This document shows positions 6,406 to 13,553 of a DNA stretch of 13,735 nucleotides, piece by piece. Position numbers and translations under genes: made by a program. Below the pieces are notes generated by a model that was not told the origin of the DNA, searched no databases, and saw nothing but the letters and a program-made list of their open reading frames with translations. The stretch covers positions 1 to 13,735 of the forward strand of contig CALWVC010000016.1 in NCBI GenBank assembly GCA_944384865.1, in the 5' to 3' direction. Position 1 is the first letter of the stretch. Each line of letters begins with the position of its first letter. This DNA comes from an uncultured Clostridia bacterium. Lineage in GTDB: Bacteria; Bacillota; Clostridia; Oscillospirales; Acutalibacteraceae.

Positions 6406-7476
6406 ATGACACAGACATATGACCGCAAAGAAAATCCGGCGGTGACCGCGCTGCGGATGGAGCGACAGTTTTTATCCCGGCGGGCGGATGAAGATGCATA
6501 TATACAGCTCTACCGGGATTTACAGCCGGGACAGAACGTCTATTGGAACGGGTTTGGCGATCCGCCGTCGATCACCTTTCGGGCCAACTTCGACGACGTC
6601 GAATTTAACCGCGCCCGGCAGGCCGGGCGGGCGCTGATCAAGGGCCGGTTTGCCGGCGGCAATCTGGGCTGGATCATGCCGGAGGATCTCGAACTGTTCG
6701 CAGCGCTGTATACCAGGCCGCTGACAAAGACCGCCGGCACGCAGCTTGAGATTTTAGAGCTGATCCGGCGCGACGGCCCGCTGAATATTCAACAGATCAA
6801 GGCGCAGACCGGGCTGCTGGTTAAACACATCACGCCGGCGTTACATCGTCTTCAGCAGGCGTTTTTGATTTATGAAGATCAATACGACGGCGAGTGGGAT
6901 CGGGGCTGGTATCGGTTTGCCGAGGTTTTTCCAGATGTAAACCTGACCCGTTATACGCGGGGGGAGGCGCTGAAAATCATTTTGCGGCGTTTCGCATACC
7001 GACAGGTGTTGTTTGACGCCGAGATGGCGCGGTCTTTTTATAAGCTGCCTGCAAAGGAGATCCAAACGGCGATTGCGGCGCTGGTTGCCGAGGGGGTGCT
7101 GACAGAAGCCGACGGCGGTTACATGCTGCAAAGCGACGTCGAGTTGCTGCAAACATATACGCCGCCGCCCCCGCATTTTGTCTATGCGGTGCACAGAAAC
7201 GATGTTCTTTACAAATCTAACGAGCATTGGCTGAAAGAGCGCTTTAAACCGCTGTATGAGCGCTTGCCCTACGACCACGAGCCATTGCAGTATCTGCTGA
7301 TCGACGGCCGGTTTCATGGTGCGGTAGTCGGGCGTTTCCGCAACGGACCATATGATCTGAACGACGTTGTCTGCGACCTGTCGAACGCCAAAGAGCGCAA
7401 AGACGAGATTTTACAGGCGGTGCAGGCGGTCAATTCCGGGCGGGTGCCGGCCCGGTTTATGGGCGCTGCGCTGTAA
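6406..7476 (+). CDS. Winged-helix DNA-binding protein, AlkZ/YcaQ-like
   Basis: A 356-residue soluble protein with two recognisable winged-helix segments: about 107-170 (LEILELIRRDGPLNIQQIK... and LHRLQQAFLIYED) and about 185-240 (helices ending in IAALVAEGVLTEADGGY). The stretch RALIKGRF...IMPEDLELFAALY (75-102) and the C-terminal region NEHWLKERFK...VVGRFRNG resemble the HTH_42/AlkZ family, whose E. coli member YcaQ removes crosslinked or alkylated bases. I do not see the QxQ/QxD catalytic signature clearly, so glycosylase activity is not claimed. The ATG at 6406 is chosen because AAAAGGGGG (6388-6395) lies 10 nt upstream; a GTG at 6403 is equally possible. The frame continues upstream to 6313 but without a ribosome site. 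No clear terminator or partner gene follows. Confidence 0.72.
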   Translation: MTQTYDRKENPAVTALRMERQFLSRRADEDAYIQLYRDLQPGQNVYWNGFGDPPSITFRANFDDVEFNRARQAGRALIKGRFAGGNLGWIMPEDLELFAALYTRPLTKTAGTQLEILELIRRDGPLNIQQIKAQTGLLVKHITPALHRLQQAFLIYEDQYDGEWDRGWYRFAEVFPDVNLTRYTRGEALKIILRRFAYRQVLFDAEMARSFYKLPAKEIQTAIAALVAEGVLTEADGGYMLQSDVELLQTYTPPPPHFVYAVHRNDVLYKSNEHWLKERFKPLYERLPYDHEPLQYLLIDGRFHGAVVGRFRNGPYDLNDVVCDLSNAKERKDEILQAVQAVNSGRVPARFMGAAL

Positions 7477-7549
7477 AGCGACCCGCCTGCCGGGCCCGCG
7501 TATTTTCAGCCCGCCCGCGGGGGGGTGTCTGCCCGGGGACAAAAGGGGT

Positions 7550-7578
7550 TTGTATTTACCGGCGGTTTGTAGTACAAT
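7550..7578 (+). promoter_or_regulatory. Promoter of the pyridoxamine kinase - rluA unit
   Basis: TTGTAT (7550-7555) and TACAAT (7573-7578) are spaced by 17 nt. Transcription would start near 7585, about 24 nt before the ATG, giving a short leader that contains the AGGAG ribosome site. Confidence 0.7.
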
Positions 7579-7608
7579 GAGAGAAAAACGACCAGGAGTG
7601 TAGCTGTT

Positions 7609-8454
7609 ATGACCCAGAAACGCGTTGCTGCGATCCACGACATTTCCGGCTTCGGAAAATGTTCGCTGACGGTGGCGCTTCCCATTTTGTCCGCCGCGGG
7701 CATTGAAACGGCGGTGATCCCCACCGCGGTGCTGTCTACCCATACCGGCGGGTTTTCTGATTATACCTTTTGCGATCTGACCGACCAGCTGCTGCCCATC
7801 GCGCAACACTGGCGCCGGTTGGGTCTGCATTTTGACGGTGTTTATACCGGTTATCTGGGCTCGGCGCGCCAGATTGACCTGGTGTTGCAGGCTTTCGACC
7901 TGCTGCGCGGGGCAGATACCATGCTGCTGGTCGATCCTGCGATGGCCGACGGCGGCCGGTTATACGCCGGGTTTGCAGATGATTTTCCCCGGCAGATGCG
8001 CCGGCTGGCGCAGCGGGCCGATCTGCTGGTGCCCAATATCACCGAGGCCTGCCTGCTGACCGATACGCCCTACCGTGACGGGCCATACCGCAAAGAATAT
8101 ATTGAAACGCTGCTGCAAAAGCTGGCTGCGCTGGGTGCGGCGCAGGTGGTGCTGACCGGCGTGTTTTTTGACCGGGAACAGTTGGGCGCAGCGGCTTATA
8201 CCGCGGCCACCGGCGAGATCCACTATGCGCTGACCCACCGGATGGACGGGTTTTATCACGGCACCGGCGATGTGTTTGCCAGCGCGCTGCTGGCCGCGGT
8301 GCAAAACGGGTTTACGCTTTCCGAGGCGGCGGATATCGCGGCGGCGTTTACCGCCGGCGCCATCAGCCGCACCAGGGCCGCGGGCACCGACCTGCGCTTC
8401 GGGGTGCAGTTCGAGCCGGAGCTTCCCTGGCTGATCCGGCGGCTGGGGCTGTAA
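7609..8454 (+). CDS. pdxY: Pyridoxamine kinase (PdxY/PdxK family)
   Basis: Phosphorylates pyridoxal, pyridoxamine or pyridoxine with ATP in the cytoplasmic vitamin B6 salvage pathway. The 281-residue ribokinase-like protein carries the family marks: an N-terminal IHDISGFGKCSL substrate loop (9-20), the STHTGGFSDYTF segment (43-54), GYLGS (81-85), DPAMAD (109-114), PNITEA (142-147), VLTG (181-184) and the anion-hole/catalytic GTGD motif (218-221, D221 as general base). Length is normal for the family (about 280). An AGGAG site lies 10 nt before the ATG, just after a sigma-A promoter. Its TAA overlaps the ATG of the downstream pseudouridine synthase by one base, so the two are co-transcribed. 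The symbol follows the Clostridia naming habit; pdxK would be equally acceptable. Confidence 0.92.
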   Translation: MTQKRVAAIHDISGFGKCSLTVALPILSAAGIETAVIPTAVLSTHTGGFSDYTFCDLTDQLLPIAQHWRRLGLHFDGVYTGYLGSARQIDLVLQAFDLLRGADTMLLVDPAMADGGRLYAGFADDFPRQMRRLAQRADLLVPNITEACLLTDTPYRDGPYRKEYIETLLQKLAALGAAQVVLTGVFFDREQLGAAAYTAATGEIHYALTHRMDGFYHGTGDVFASALLAAVQNGFTLSEAADIAAAFTAGAISRTRAAGTDLRFGVQFEPELPWLIRRLGL

Positions 8455-9344
8455 TGCGCCGGGTGCTGCAAATACAGGTAGCGGCCGCCAGTGACGGCCG
8501 GCTGCTGCGGGATTATCTGCGCCGGGAATGGGACGTCTCCACGGCGCTGCTTCGTAAGATTAAAACCTATCCAAACGGGATGCTGTTAAACGGCAAACCG
8601 GTGTTTGTCACCGCGCCGGTACATACCGGCGATATACTGGAGCTGCTGCTGGACGACGGCGCGGCACAGTCGGCCTATACGCCCTGCACGCTGCCGGTGT
8701 CTGCGGTTTATGAAGACGACGATCTGTTGCTGGTAGACAAGCCCGCCGGCATGCCGGTGCATCCGGGGCCGGGTCACCATGGTGATACGCTGTCCGACGC
8801 GGTGGTGACCGGTTACCAGGCCCGGGGACAGCGGTTTGTATTTCGCCCGGTGAACCGGCTGGACGCCGGGACCTCCGGGCTGCTGGCGATTGCCAAAAAC
8901 GCCTATATACACCAGCGGCTCAAACAACAGCTGCATACCGGCGCTTTTATCCGCGAATATCTGGCGGTGGCGGCGGGCGTTATTGACCGGCCCGGCACCA
9001 TTGACGCGCCGATTGCCCGGTGTGCTGATTCGGTCATCCGCCGCCGGGTGGATGCTGCCGGCGCGCCCGCTGTCACCACATATACGCCGGTGCGGTGCGC
9101 CAACGGCTATACGCTGCTGCGGTTGCGTCTGTATACCGGCCGCACCCACCAGATCCGGGTACATCTGGCATATATCGGCCATCCGCTGGCCGGCGACTTT
9201 TTATATGGCGACGAACTGCCGGGTTTTCGCCGGGTGGCGCTGCATGCCTGCCTGCTGGCTCTACGGCATCCGCTGACCGGCCAAGCGCTGACCTTTGAAA
9301 GCCCGCTGCCCGCGCCGCTGGCGGCGCTGTTGGGCGGCGTGTGA
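8454..9344 (+). CDS. RluA-family RNA pseudouridine synthase
   Basis: Converts specific uridines in structured RNA (23S rRNA for most members) to pseudouridine. The 296-residue protein has an S4-like RNA-binding N-terminus (about 12-65), followed by the RluA catalytic core: VDKPAGMPVHPGPG (94-107), the catalytic aspartate in NRLDAGTSGLL (D137), REYLAV (167-172), the GRTHQIRVHL motif (229-238) and GHPLAGDFLYG (242-252). The precise target (RluC-, RluD- or YjbO-like) cannot be told from sequence alone. The start overlaps the pyridoxamine kinase stop (TAATG), and no strong ribosome site is seen, so translation is probably coupled. A strong bidirectional terminator follows about 90 nt downstream. 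Confidence 0.93.
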   Translation: MRRVLQIQVAAASDGRLLRDYLRREWDVSTALLRKIKTYPNGMLLNGKPVFVTAPVHTGDILELLLDDGAAQSAYTPCTLPVSAVYEDDDLLLVDKPAGMPVHPGPGHHGDTLSDAVVTGYQARGQRFVFRPVNRLDAGTSGLLAIAKNAYIHQRLKQQLHTGAFIREYLAVAAGVIDRPGTIDAPIARCADSVIRRRVDAAGAPAVTTYTPVRCANGYTLLRLRLYTGRTHQIRVHLAYIGHPLAGDFLYGDELPGFRRVALHACLLALRHPLTGQALTFESPLPAPLAALLGGV

Positions 9345-9435
9345 ATCTGCTCTGCGTGTCCGGCTATGCGCTTTGTCTGCATAAAAGAGACGTTGCCGGG
9401 CGGGCGCGTGCACCCTCAGACCGTCTGATGTAAAC

Positions 9436-9490
9436 AAAACCATCGGGAGCAGGCAATCTGCCTGCTCCCGATGGTTTTGATGCTGTTTTT
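9436..9490. terminator. Bidirectional rho-independent terminator
   Basis: A perfect 20-bp stem (9436-9455 pairing with 9459-9478, 3-nt loop) sits between two convergent genes, rluA-type (+) and the acetyltransferase (-). The stem ends carry AAAA/TTTT, so both strands get a U tract; on the plus side a further TTTTT follows at 9485-9489. Confidence 0.92.
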
Positions 9491-10100
9491 ACCGATAATC
9501 CTCCACGTCGAACCTGCGGTCTTTAAAATAAAACGGCCGGTCGGCCTCGGTGATTTGACGAATCACCCTACAGGGGTTACCGACGGCGATTACCCCCGGC
9601 GGAACGTCTTTAGAAACGACGCTGCCCGCGCCGATTACGCTGCCCGCGCCGATGGTCACCCCCGGCAGGATCACGGCGTTGCCGCCGATCCAGACGCTGT
9701 CGCCGATGGTAATGGGAATGCCGTATTCATAGCCGGAGTTACGGCTGTCAGGATGAATCGGGTGTCCGGCGGTATAGATTGAAACGTTGGGGGCGATCTG
9801 CACATCGTTGCCGATAACCACCCGGCCCACGTCTAAAATCACCAGATTAAAATTGCCGAAAAAGCGGTCGCCGATTTCGATATTGGCGCCATAATCACAG
9901 TGAAACGGCGCTTCGATCCACAAATCCTCGCCGGCTTTGCCCAACAGCTCCCGCAGCAGCGCCACTGCCGCGGCAGGGTCGCCGGGCGGCAGATGGTTGA
10001 ATTCATATACCTTTTTGCGGCAGGCCAGGCGTTCCTCGGCCAGCCCGTCCAGCCAGGCTTTATAGGGCAGCCCGGCAAGCATTCGCTCTTTTTGGGTCAT
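9489..10100 (-). CDS. Maltose/galactoside O-acetyltransferase family protein
   Basis: Acetyl-CoA-dependent sugar O-acetyltransferase of the left-handed beta-helix (hexapeptide repeat) class, close to Maa/LacA/NodL. The 203-residue protein has the N-terminal Maa-type cap (MTQKERMLAGLPY... through about 60), hexapeptide repeats from about 70 to 175 (for example IEIGDRF, VVIGNDVQIAPN, ITIGDSVWIGG, VTIGAGSVIGAGS), and the active-site histidine in YTAGHPIHP (H113). The frame is open further upstream to 10187, but family homology, an AGAGGA site and a strong promoter located at 10159-10187 fix the ATG at 10100; the longer form would overlap the promoter. It is a single-gene unit convergent with the RluA-type gene. 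The acceptor (maltose, galactoside or a cell-surface sugar) is not predictable. Confidence 0.9.
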   Translation of the reverse strand: MTQKERMLAGLPYKAWLDGLAEERLACRKKVYEFNHLPPGDPAAAVALLRELLGKAGEDLWIEAPFHCDYGANIEIGDRFFGNFNLVILDVGRVVIGNDVQIAPNVSIYTAGHPIHPDSRNSGYEYGIPITIGDSVWIGGNAVILPGVTIGAGSVIGAGSVVSKDVPPGVIAVGNPCRVIRQITEADRPFYFKDRRFDVEDYR

Positions 10101-10158
10101 GGTTATAGTCCTCTCATCGTGATGGTCGGGCCGGCGACGTTGCCGCCCTGTTGGATGC

Positions 10159-10187
10159 AGTATAACATTCGCACCGGGTTTTGACAA
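10159..10187 (-). promoter_or_regulatory. Promoter of the acetyltransferase gene
   Basis: On the minus strand TTGTCA (plus 10182-10187), a 17-nt spacer and TATACT (plus 10159-10164) form a strong sigma-A promoter with TGT just before the -10. It lies 59 nt upstream of the ATG at 10100 and excludes the longer N-terminus suggested by the open frame. Confidence 0.8.
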
Positions 10188-10333
10188 GCGTTAATCCATC
10201 GTGCGATACAGCAGCAGGCATTTGCGCGGCCCGGCGCGCGTTTATGGTCTGTTTGCGCGGCCCGCCCCGGCCTTTTTCAACAAATCCCACAAAAAAGCGA
10301 AATAGTTTTTGACTTTAAAGTGCTAAATTACCA
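10188..10333. other. Spacer between divergent promoters with a 13-bp direct repeat
   Basis: No gene is seen here. The only notable structure is a direct repeat TTTGCGCGGCCCG at 10221-10233 and 10252-10264, 31 bp apart, between the leftward promoter of the acetyltransferase and the rightward promoter of the aldolase. It could be chance in GC-rich DNA or a regulatory site. Confidence 0.35.
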
Positions 10334-10363
10334 TTGTATTTTACCCCGCAAATATGCTACAAT
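10334..10363 (+). promoter_or_regulatory. Promoter of the DRE-TIM aldolase gene
   Basis: TTGTAT (10334-10339), an 18-nt spacer and TACAAT (10358-10363) preceded by TGC form a good sigma-A promoter with an extended -10. The leader of about 90 nt contains an inverted repeat ATAACG/CGTTAT (10368-10373 and 10396-10401) enclosing a GCGC/GCGC stem. Confidence 0.7.
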
Positions 10364-10459
10364 ATTTATAACGTCCCGAATTGCGCGGGGTGCGCCGTTA
10401 TTTCGGCCGCTGTGCATGGGTTTTCGGGCGTGGTTTTTGCATAAGGAGGATTTTTACAG

Positions 10460-11434
10460 ATGGGACAACGGGGCAATATTATGAGCTTCCGGCCGGATAT
10501 CAAGGTGTTGGACGCCACGCTGCGCGACGGCGGGCTGGTCAACAGCTTTCAGTTCAGCGATGAGTTTGTGAAGGATCTGTACGCCGCCAACGTCAAAGCC
10601 GGCGTGGATTATATGGAGTTTGGCTATAAAGCCGATCGGGAGATGTTTGATCCGGACAGGTTCGGCAAATGGAAGTTTTGCAACGACGACGATATTTATG
10701 CCATCGTCGGCGACAATCCGACAGATATGAAAATTGCGGTGATGGCCGACGTCGGGCGCACCAATTATAAGCGGGATATCCCCGAAAAGGCCAACAGCCC
10801 GGTGGACCTGTACCGGATCGCTACCTATATCAACACCATGCCCGCCGCCATCGAGATGGTCGAATACTGCCATAAACAGGGTTATGAGACGACGGTGAAT
10901 ATCATGGCTATCTCCAGCGCGAAAGAGCGGGATATCGACACCGCGCTGTATATGCTGGGTGAAAGCTGCGTAGACGGCATTTATATCGTAGACAGCTACG
11001 GCTCGATCTATCCGGAGGAGATGCGGGAAATCGCAGATAAATATATGGAGCTGGGCGAGCAATATCATAAATATATCGGTGTTCACAGCCATAATAATCA
11101 GCAGCTGGCCTTTGCCAATACCATTGAGGCTATCAGCCGCGGGGTCAGCTATGCCGACGCGACGGTGAACAGCATGGGTCGCGGCGCGGGCAACTGCCCG
11201 CTGGAGCTGCTGCTGGGCTTTCTGCGCAATCCGAAATATAATATCAACTCGATTCTGCAGTTTATTGAGCGGCATATGCTGCCGCTGCGCGCCACTGGCG
11301 TAAAATGGGGCTATGATATTCCCTATATGCTGACCGGGCAGCTCAACCGCCATCCCCGTTCAGCTATCGAATATACCGCCCAGGGCCGCACCGACTATCT
11401 GGACTTTTATCAGTCGCTGATGGACCGGGAATAA
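10460..11434 (+). CDS. DRE-TIM metallolyase / aldolase catalytic domain protein
   Basis: A 324-residue TIM-barrel protein of the HMG-CoA-lyase-like (DRE-TIM) superfamily, which holds 4-hydroxy-2-oxovalerate aldolases, isopropylmalate and homocitrate synthases. The signature DATLRDGG (18-25) supplies the catalytic Arg22 and metal-ligand Asp23; the HSH pair (H209, H211) completes the divalent-metal site, and NSMGRGAGNCPLE (237-249) is the usual late loop. The length and lack of a leucine-regulatory domain point to an aldolase rather than an isopropylmalate synthase. The usual partner of a catabolic 4-hydroxy-2-oxovalerate aldolase, an acetaldehyde dehydrogenase, is absent, so the substrate is unknown. 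An AAGGAGG site precedes the ATG; ATG codon 8 is a less likely start. It is a single-gene unit with its own promoter and terminator. Confidence 0.85.
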   Translation: MGQRGNIMSFRPDIKVLDATLRDGGLVNSFQFSDEFVKDLYAANVKAGVDYMEFGYKADREMFDPDRFGKWKFCNDDDIYAIVGDNPTDMKIAVMADVGRTNYKRDIPEKANSPVDLYRIATYINTMPAAIEMVEYCHKQGYETTVNIMAISSAKERDIDTALYMLGESCVDGIYIVDSYGSIYPEEMREIADKYMELGEQYHKYIGVHSHNNQQLAFANTIEAISRGVSYADATVNSMGRGAGNCPLELLLGFLRNPKYNINSILQFIERHMLPLRATGVKWGYDIPYMLTGQLNRHPRSAIEYTAQGRTDYLDFYQSLMDRE

Positions 11435-11449
11435 TCTGAAAACCACAAC

Positions 11450-11491
11450 GCCCGCTTTGACCATTTGGCCAAAGCGGGCTGTTTTGCTTTT
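11450..11491. terminator. Terminator between aldolase and GH13 genes
   Basis: A 10-bp perfect stem (11450-11459 pairing with 11470-11479), with extra pairs inside the loop, is followed by TTTT at 11482-11485 and again at 11488-11491. It serves the aldolase on the plus strand and probably the convergent GH13 gene, since an A run (11439-11442) lies on the other side. Confidence 0.85.
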
Positions 11492-11509
11492 ATAAGGCGG
11501 CATATGCAA

Positions 11510-13375
11510 TTACGGCCGCTGATTTTGCAGCCGCTGTGCCCGCGCCGGTTCCCGATATAAGATGCCTGCGCTTTCCGGTGGCAGCAGCAGCGCGCCGTCT
11601 CGGGGCGCGGGCCCCAGCAATACCCGGTCATCCTGCCAGTCCGGCGGTAAAAACACCCGGGCTTCACTGTCAGACGGGTTGACCGACACAAACAGCTCGT
11701 CGTCGCCCACCCGCAGATACGATGCGCATTGCCCGTCATATTGCGCCGGAATCAGCCGTCCGCCCTGCAGCGCCTGCACCTGTCGGCGCAGCCGCCCTAA
11801 AAACCGGTACCATTCCAGCGCCGGGCAGCCCTGTTCAGCCTGCTCCCAGTCCATACACTGGCGGTTGAACGGGTCGCGGTAGCCCTGGGCCAGCAGCTCA
11901 TCGCCGTAATAAACACACGGAATGCCCGGCAGCGTATATTGCAGCACCGTAGCCAGCTTTAACAGTCTGAACCCCTGCTGTAACTGTGGGTCGGTCAGCC
12001 GCTGGGCCGCCTGCCAGTCCCGGCCGCGGCCGTTTTCCGGCTCGCCGGCCAGCGCGGTCAATACCCGCTCGGTGTCGTGGGTGCCCAACAGGTTCATCAA
12101 TAGATCCACCGCCGGTTTTGGATAGTTCTCCAGCAGATTTAACACCGCGTCCATAAACGCAACGCCGCTGCCGCCCCTGACAAAGGCCAGAATCGCGTCG
12201 CGCCACGGATAATTCATCACACTGTCCAGTTCGGCGCCATATAAAAACTGCCGCCGCGCGTCGTAGCTGATCTTGTTGGACGCATCTTCCCATACTTCGC
12301 CATATAACACGCCCGCCGGCTTTTCGGCCTTGATGGCCTGCCGGATCTTTTCAATAAAGCCGTCGGGCAGCTCGTCTGCCACATCCAGCCGCCAGCCGTC
12401 GGCGCCCAGCCGCATCCAACGGCGTATTACGCCGTCTTCCCCGGTGATAAACCGGCAGAAATCTTCGTCTAGCTCGTTGGTCTCCGGCAACGTCTCAAAG
12501 CCCCACCATGCGCTGTAGTCGTCGGGATACCGGTTGAAATGGAACCAGCTGCGGTATCTGGATGCAGGGTCGCGGTATGCGCCGGTATGCGCCCCATACC
12601 GGCCTTCTTTATTAAAATAGACGCTGTCTGACCCGGTGTGGGAAAACACACCGTCTAAAATAATGCGGATTCCAAGCTGATGCGCCCGCCGGCACAGCCG
12701 CTGAAAATCCTGCTCGTCTCCCAGGGTCGGGTCGATGTGATGATAATCTGCGGTGTTATAACGATGGTTGGAGTGAGCCTCGAAAATCGGATTTAAATAA
12801 ATCGCCGAGACGCCCAGACTTTGCAGATAGGGCAGTTTTTCGGTAATGCCCCGCAGGTTGCCGCCGAAATAATCGTTGTTGATCATCCGCCGGTCGGCGG
12901 GATGCTGCTCCACCGGCACAAAGCTGGGCGCTTCGCCCCAGTTTGCAAAAAAGCGGTCGTCAAAGCCGCCGCAAAGAGCGCCGGCTTTATAAAACCGGTC
13001 GGGGAAAATCTGATAGAGAATCCCCGGCTGCAGCGCCTGGGGCTGTTGCCAGGGCCGGTAAACCGTCTGCTGCCAGGGCGCGCCCGCCGGATCCGCAGCG
13101 CCATCGGGCCGGCGGCCAAAGGTCTGCCGGCCGCCGGGGGTATCTATGACAAAGCGGTAAAAAAACAGGCCGGGCCGGTCAAAAGTCTGCGTGATGAAAA
13201 AACGTCCGTCAGCGCCGGGGTGCAGCTGCATCCACCGGGTCTGCCCGCCGTCTGGCTCCAGCAGAAGAAAGGCCTGCTGCGCCTCCGGTGCAAACACCGT
13301 GAAAATACAGGGCTGCCCGGTCTGCAGCGCACCGAATATCGATTTACAGTTTGGGTCTCTCGAAGAAAAATACAA
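11510..13375 (-). CDS. GH13 alpha-glycosidase, neopullulanase/cyclomaltodextrinase type
   Basis: Intracellular alpha-glucan hydrolase acting on maltodextrins, cyclodextrins or pullulan-like alpha-1,4/1,6 glucans. The 621-residue protein has an N-terminal CBM34-like beta domain (about 1-115), a TIM barrel with the four GH13 regions DGVFSH (241-246), GWRLDVADE (327-335, nucleophile D331), GEVWED (359-364, acid/base E360) and GTHDTER (431-437, D434), and a C-terminal beta domain (about 535-620). No signal peptide is seen, in line with a cytosolic enzyme. Translation apparently starts at TTG (13373-13375): an in-frame TAA lies 13 codons further upstream with no ATG or GTG between, the family N-terminus (SRDPNCKSIFGA) begins immediately, and an AAAGG sits about 10 nt before. 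It lies downstream of the phosphorylase remnant on the same strand but behind a terminator. Family confidence is high; exact specificity is open. Confidence 0.92.
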   Translation of the reverse strand: MYFSSRDPNCKSIFGALQTGQPCIFTVFAPEAQQAFLLLEPDGGQTRWMQLHPGADGRFFITQTFDRPGLFFYRFVIDTPGGRQTFGRRPDGAADPAGAPWQQTVYRPWQQPQALQPGILYQIFPDRFYKAGALCGGFDDRFFANWGEAPSFVPVEQHPADRRMINNDYFGGNLRGITEKLPYLQSLGVSAIYLNPIFEAHSNHRYNTADYHHIDPTLGDEQDFQRLCRRAHQLGIRIILDGVFSHTGSDSVYFNKEGRYGAHTGAYRDPASRYRSWFHFNRYPDDYSAWWGFETLPETNELDEDFCRFITGEDGVIRRWMRLGADGWRLDVADELPDGFIEKIRQAIKAEKPAGVLYGEVWEDASNKISYDARRQFLYGAELDSVMNYPWRDAILAFVRGGSGVAFMDAVLNLLENYPKPAVDLLMNLLGTHDTERVLTALAGEPENGRGRDWQAAQRLTDPQLQQGFRLLKLATVLQYTLPGIPCVYYGDELLAQGYRDPFNRQCMDWEQAEQGCPALEWYRFLGRLRRQVQALQGGRLIPAQYDGQCASYLRVGDDELFVSVNPSDSEARVFLPPDWQDDRVLLGPAPRDGALLLPPESAGILYREPARAQRLQNQRP

Positions 13376-13496
13376 AGCCTTCCCGCCTTTATAGAAAATT
13401 GCCGCCGGTTATCTGTAGCATTGCCGTCAGCCCGCCGGATCATGCGCCACCCCTGCGGCGTCCGCTGCAAACCGTGGCCGCCCCGGGCAGCAAAGC

Positions 13497-13535
13497 AAAA
13501 AACAGCGCGCCGCCCGGCAAAAATTGCCAGGCGGC
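13497..13535 (-). terminator. Terminator downstream of the phosphorylase gene
   Basis: A 12-bp stem with one G-U wobble (13509-13520 with 13524-13535, AAA loop on the plus strand) is followed on the minus strand by GCGCTG and six T residues (plus A run 13497-13502). It lies 19 nt after the phosphorylase stop and separates it from the GH13 gene. Confidence 0.85.
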
Positions 13536-13553
13536 ATGCTATAACCCCGGCGT

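Noticed and set aside
5823..6428. Minus-strand frames of 187-201 codons over the DUF4250/DUF3795 region
   Set aside because: They overlap the DUF4250 gene, have no ribosome site and give biased, domain-free translations.
7490..7545. Possible terminator after the AlkZ-like gene
   Set aside because: GC-rich inverted stretches exist but pair poorly and no T tract follows, so I do not call a terminator.
10101..10187. Longer N-terminus for the acetyltransferase (start at 10187)
   Set aside because: The extra 29 residues are not family-like and the region contains a strong -35/-10 pair for the same gene, so the start at 10100 is used.
10454..11353. A 299-codon minus-strand open frame over the aldolase gene
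   Set aside because: It is a shadow of a gene with clear DRE-TIM motifs, a promoter, a ribosome site and a terminator on the plus strand.
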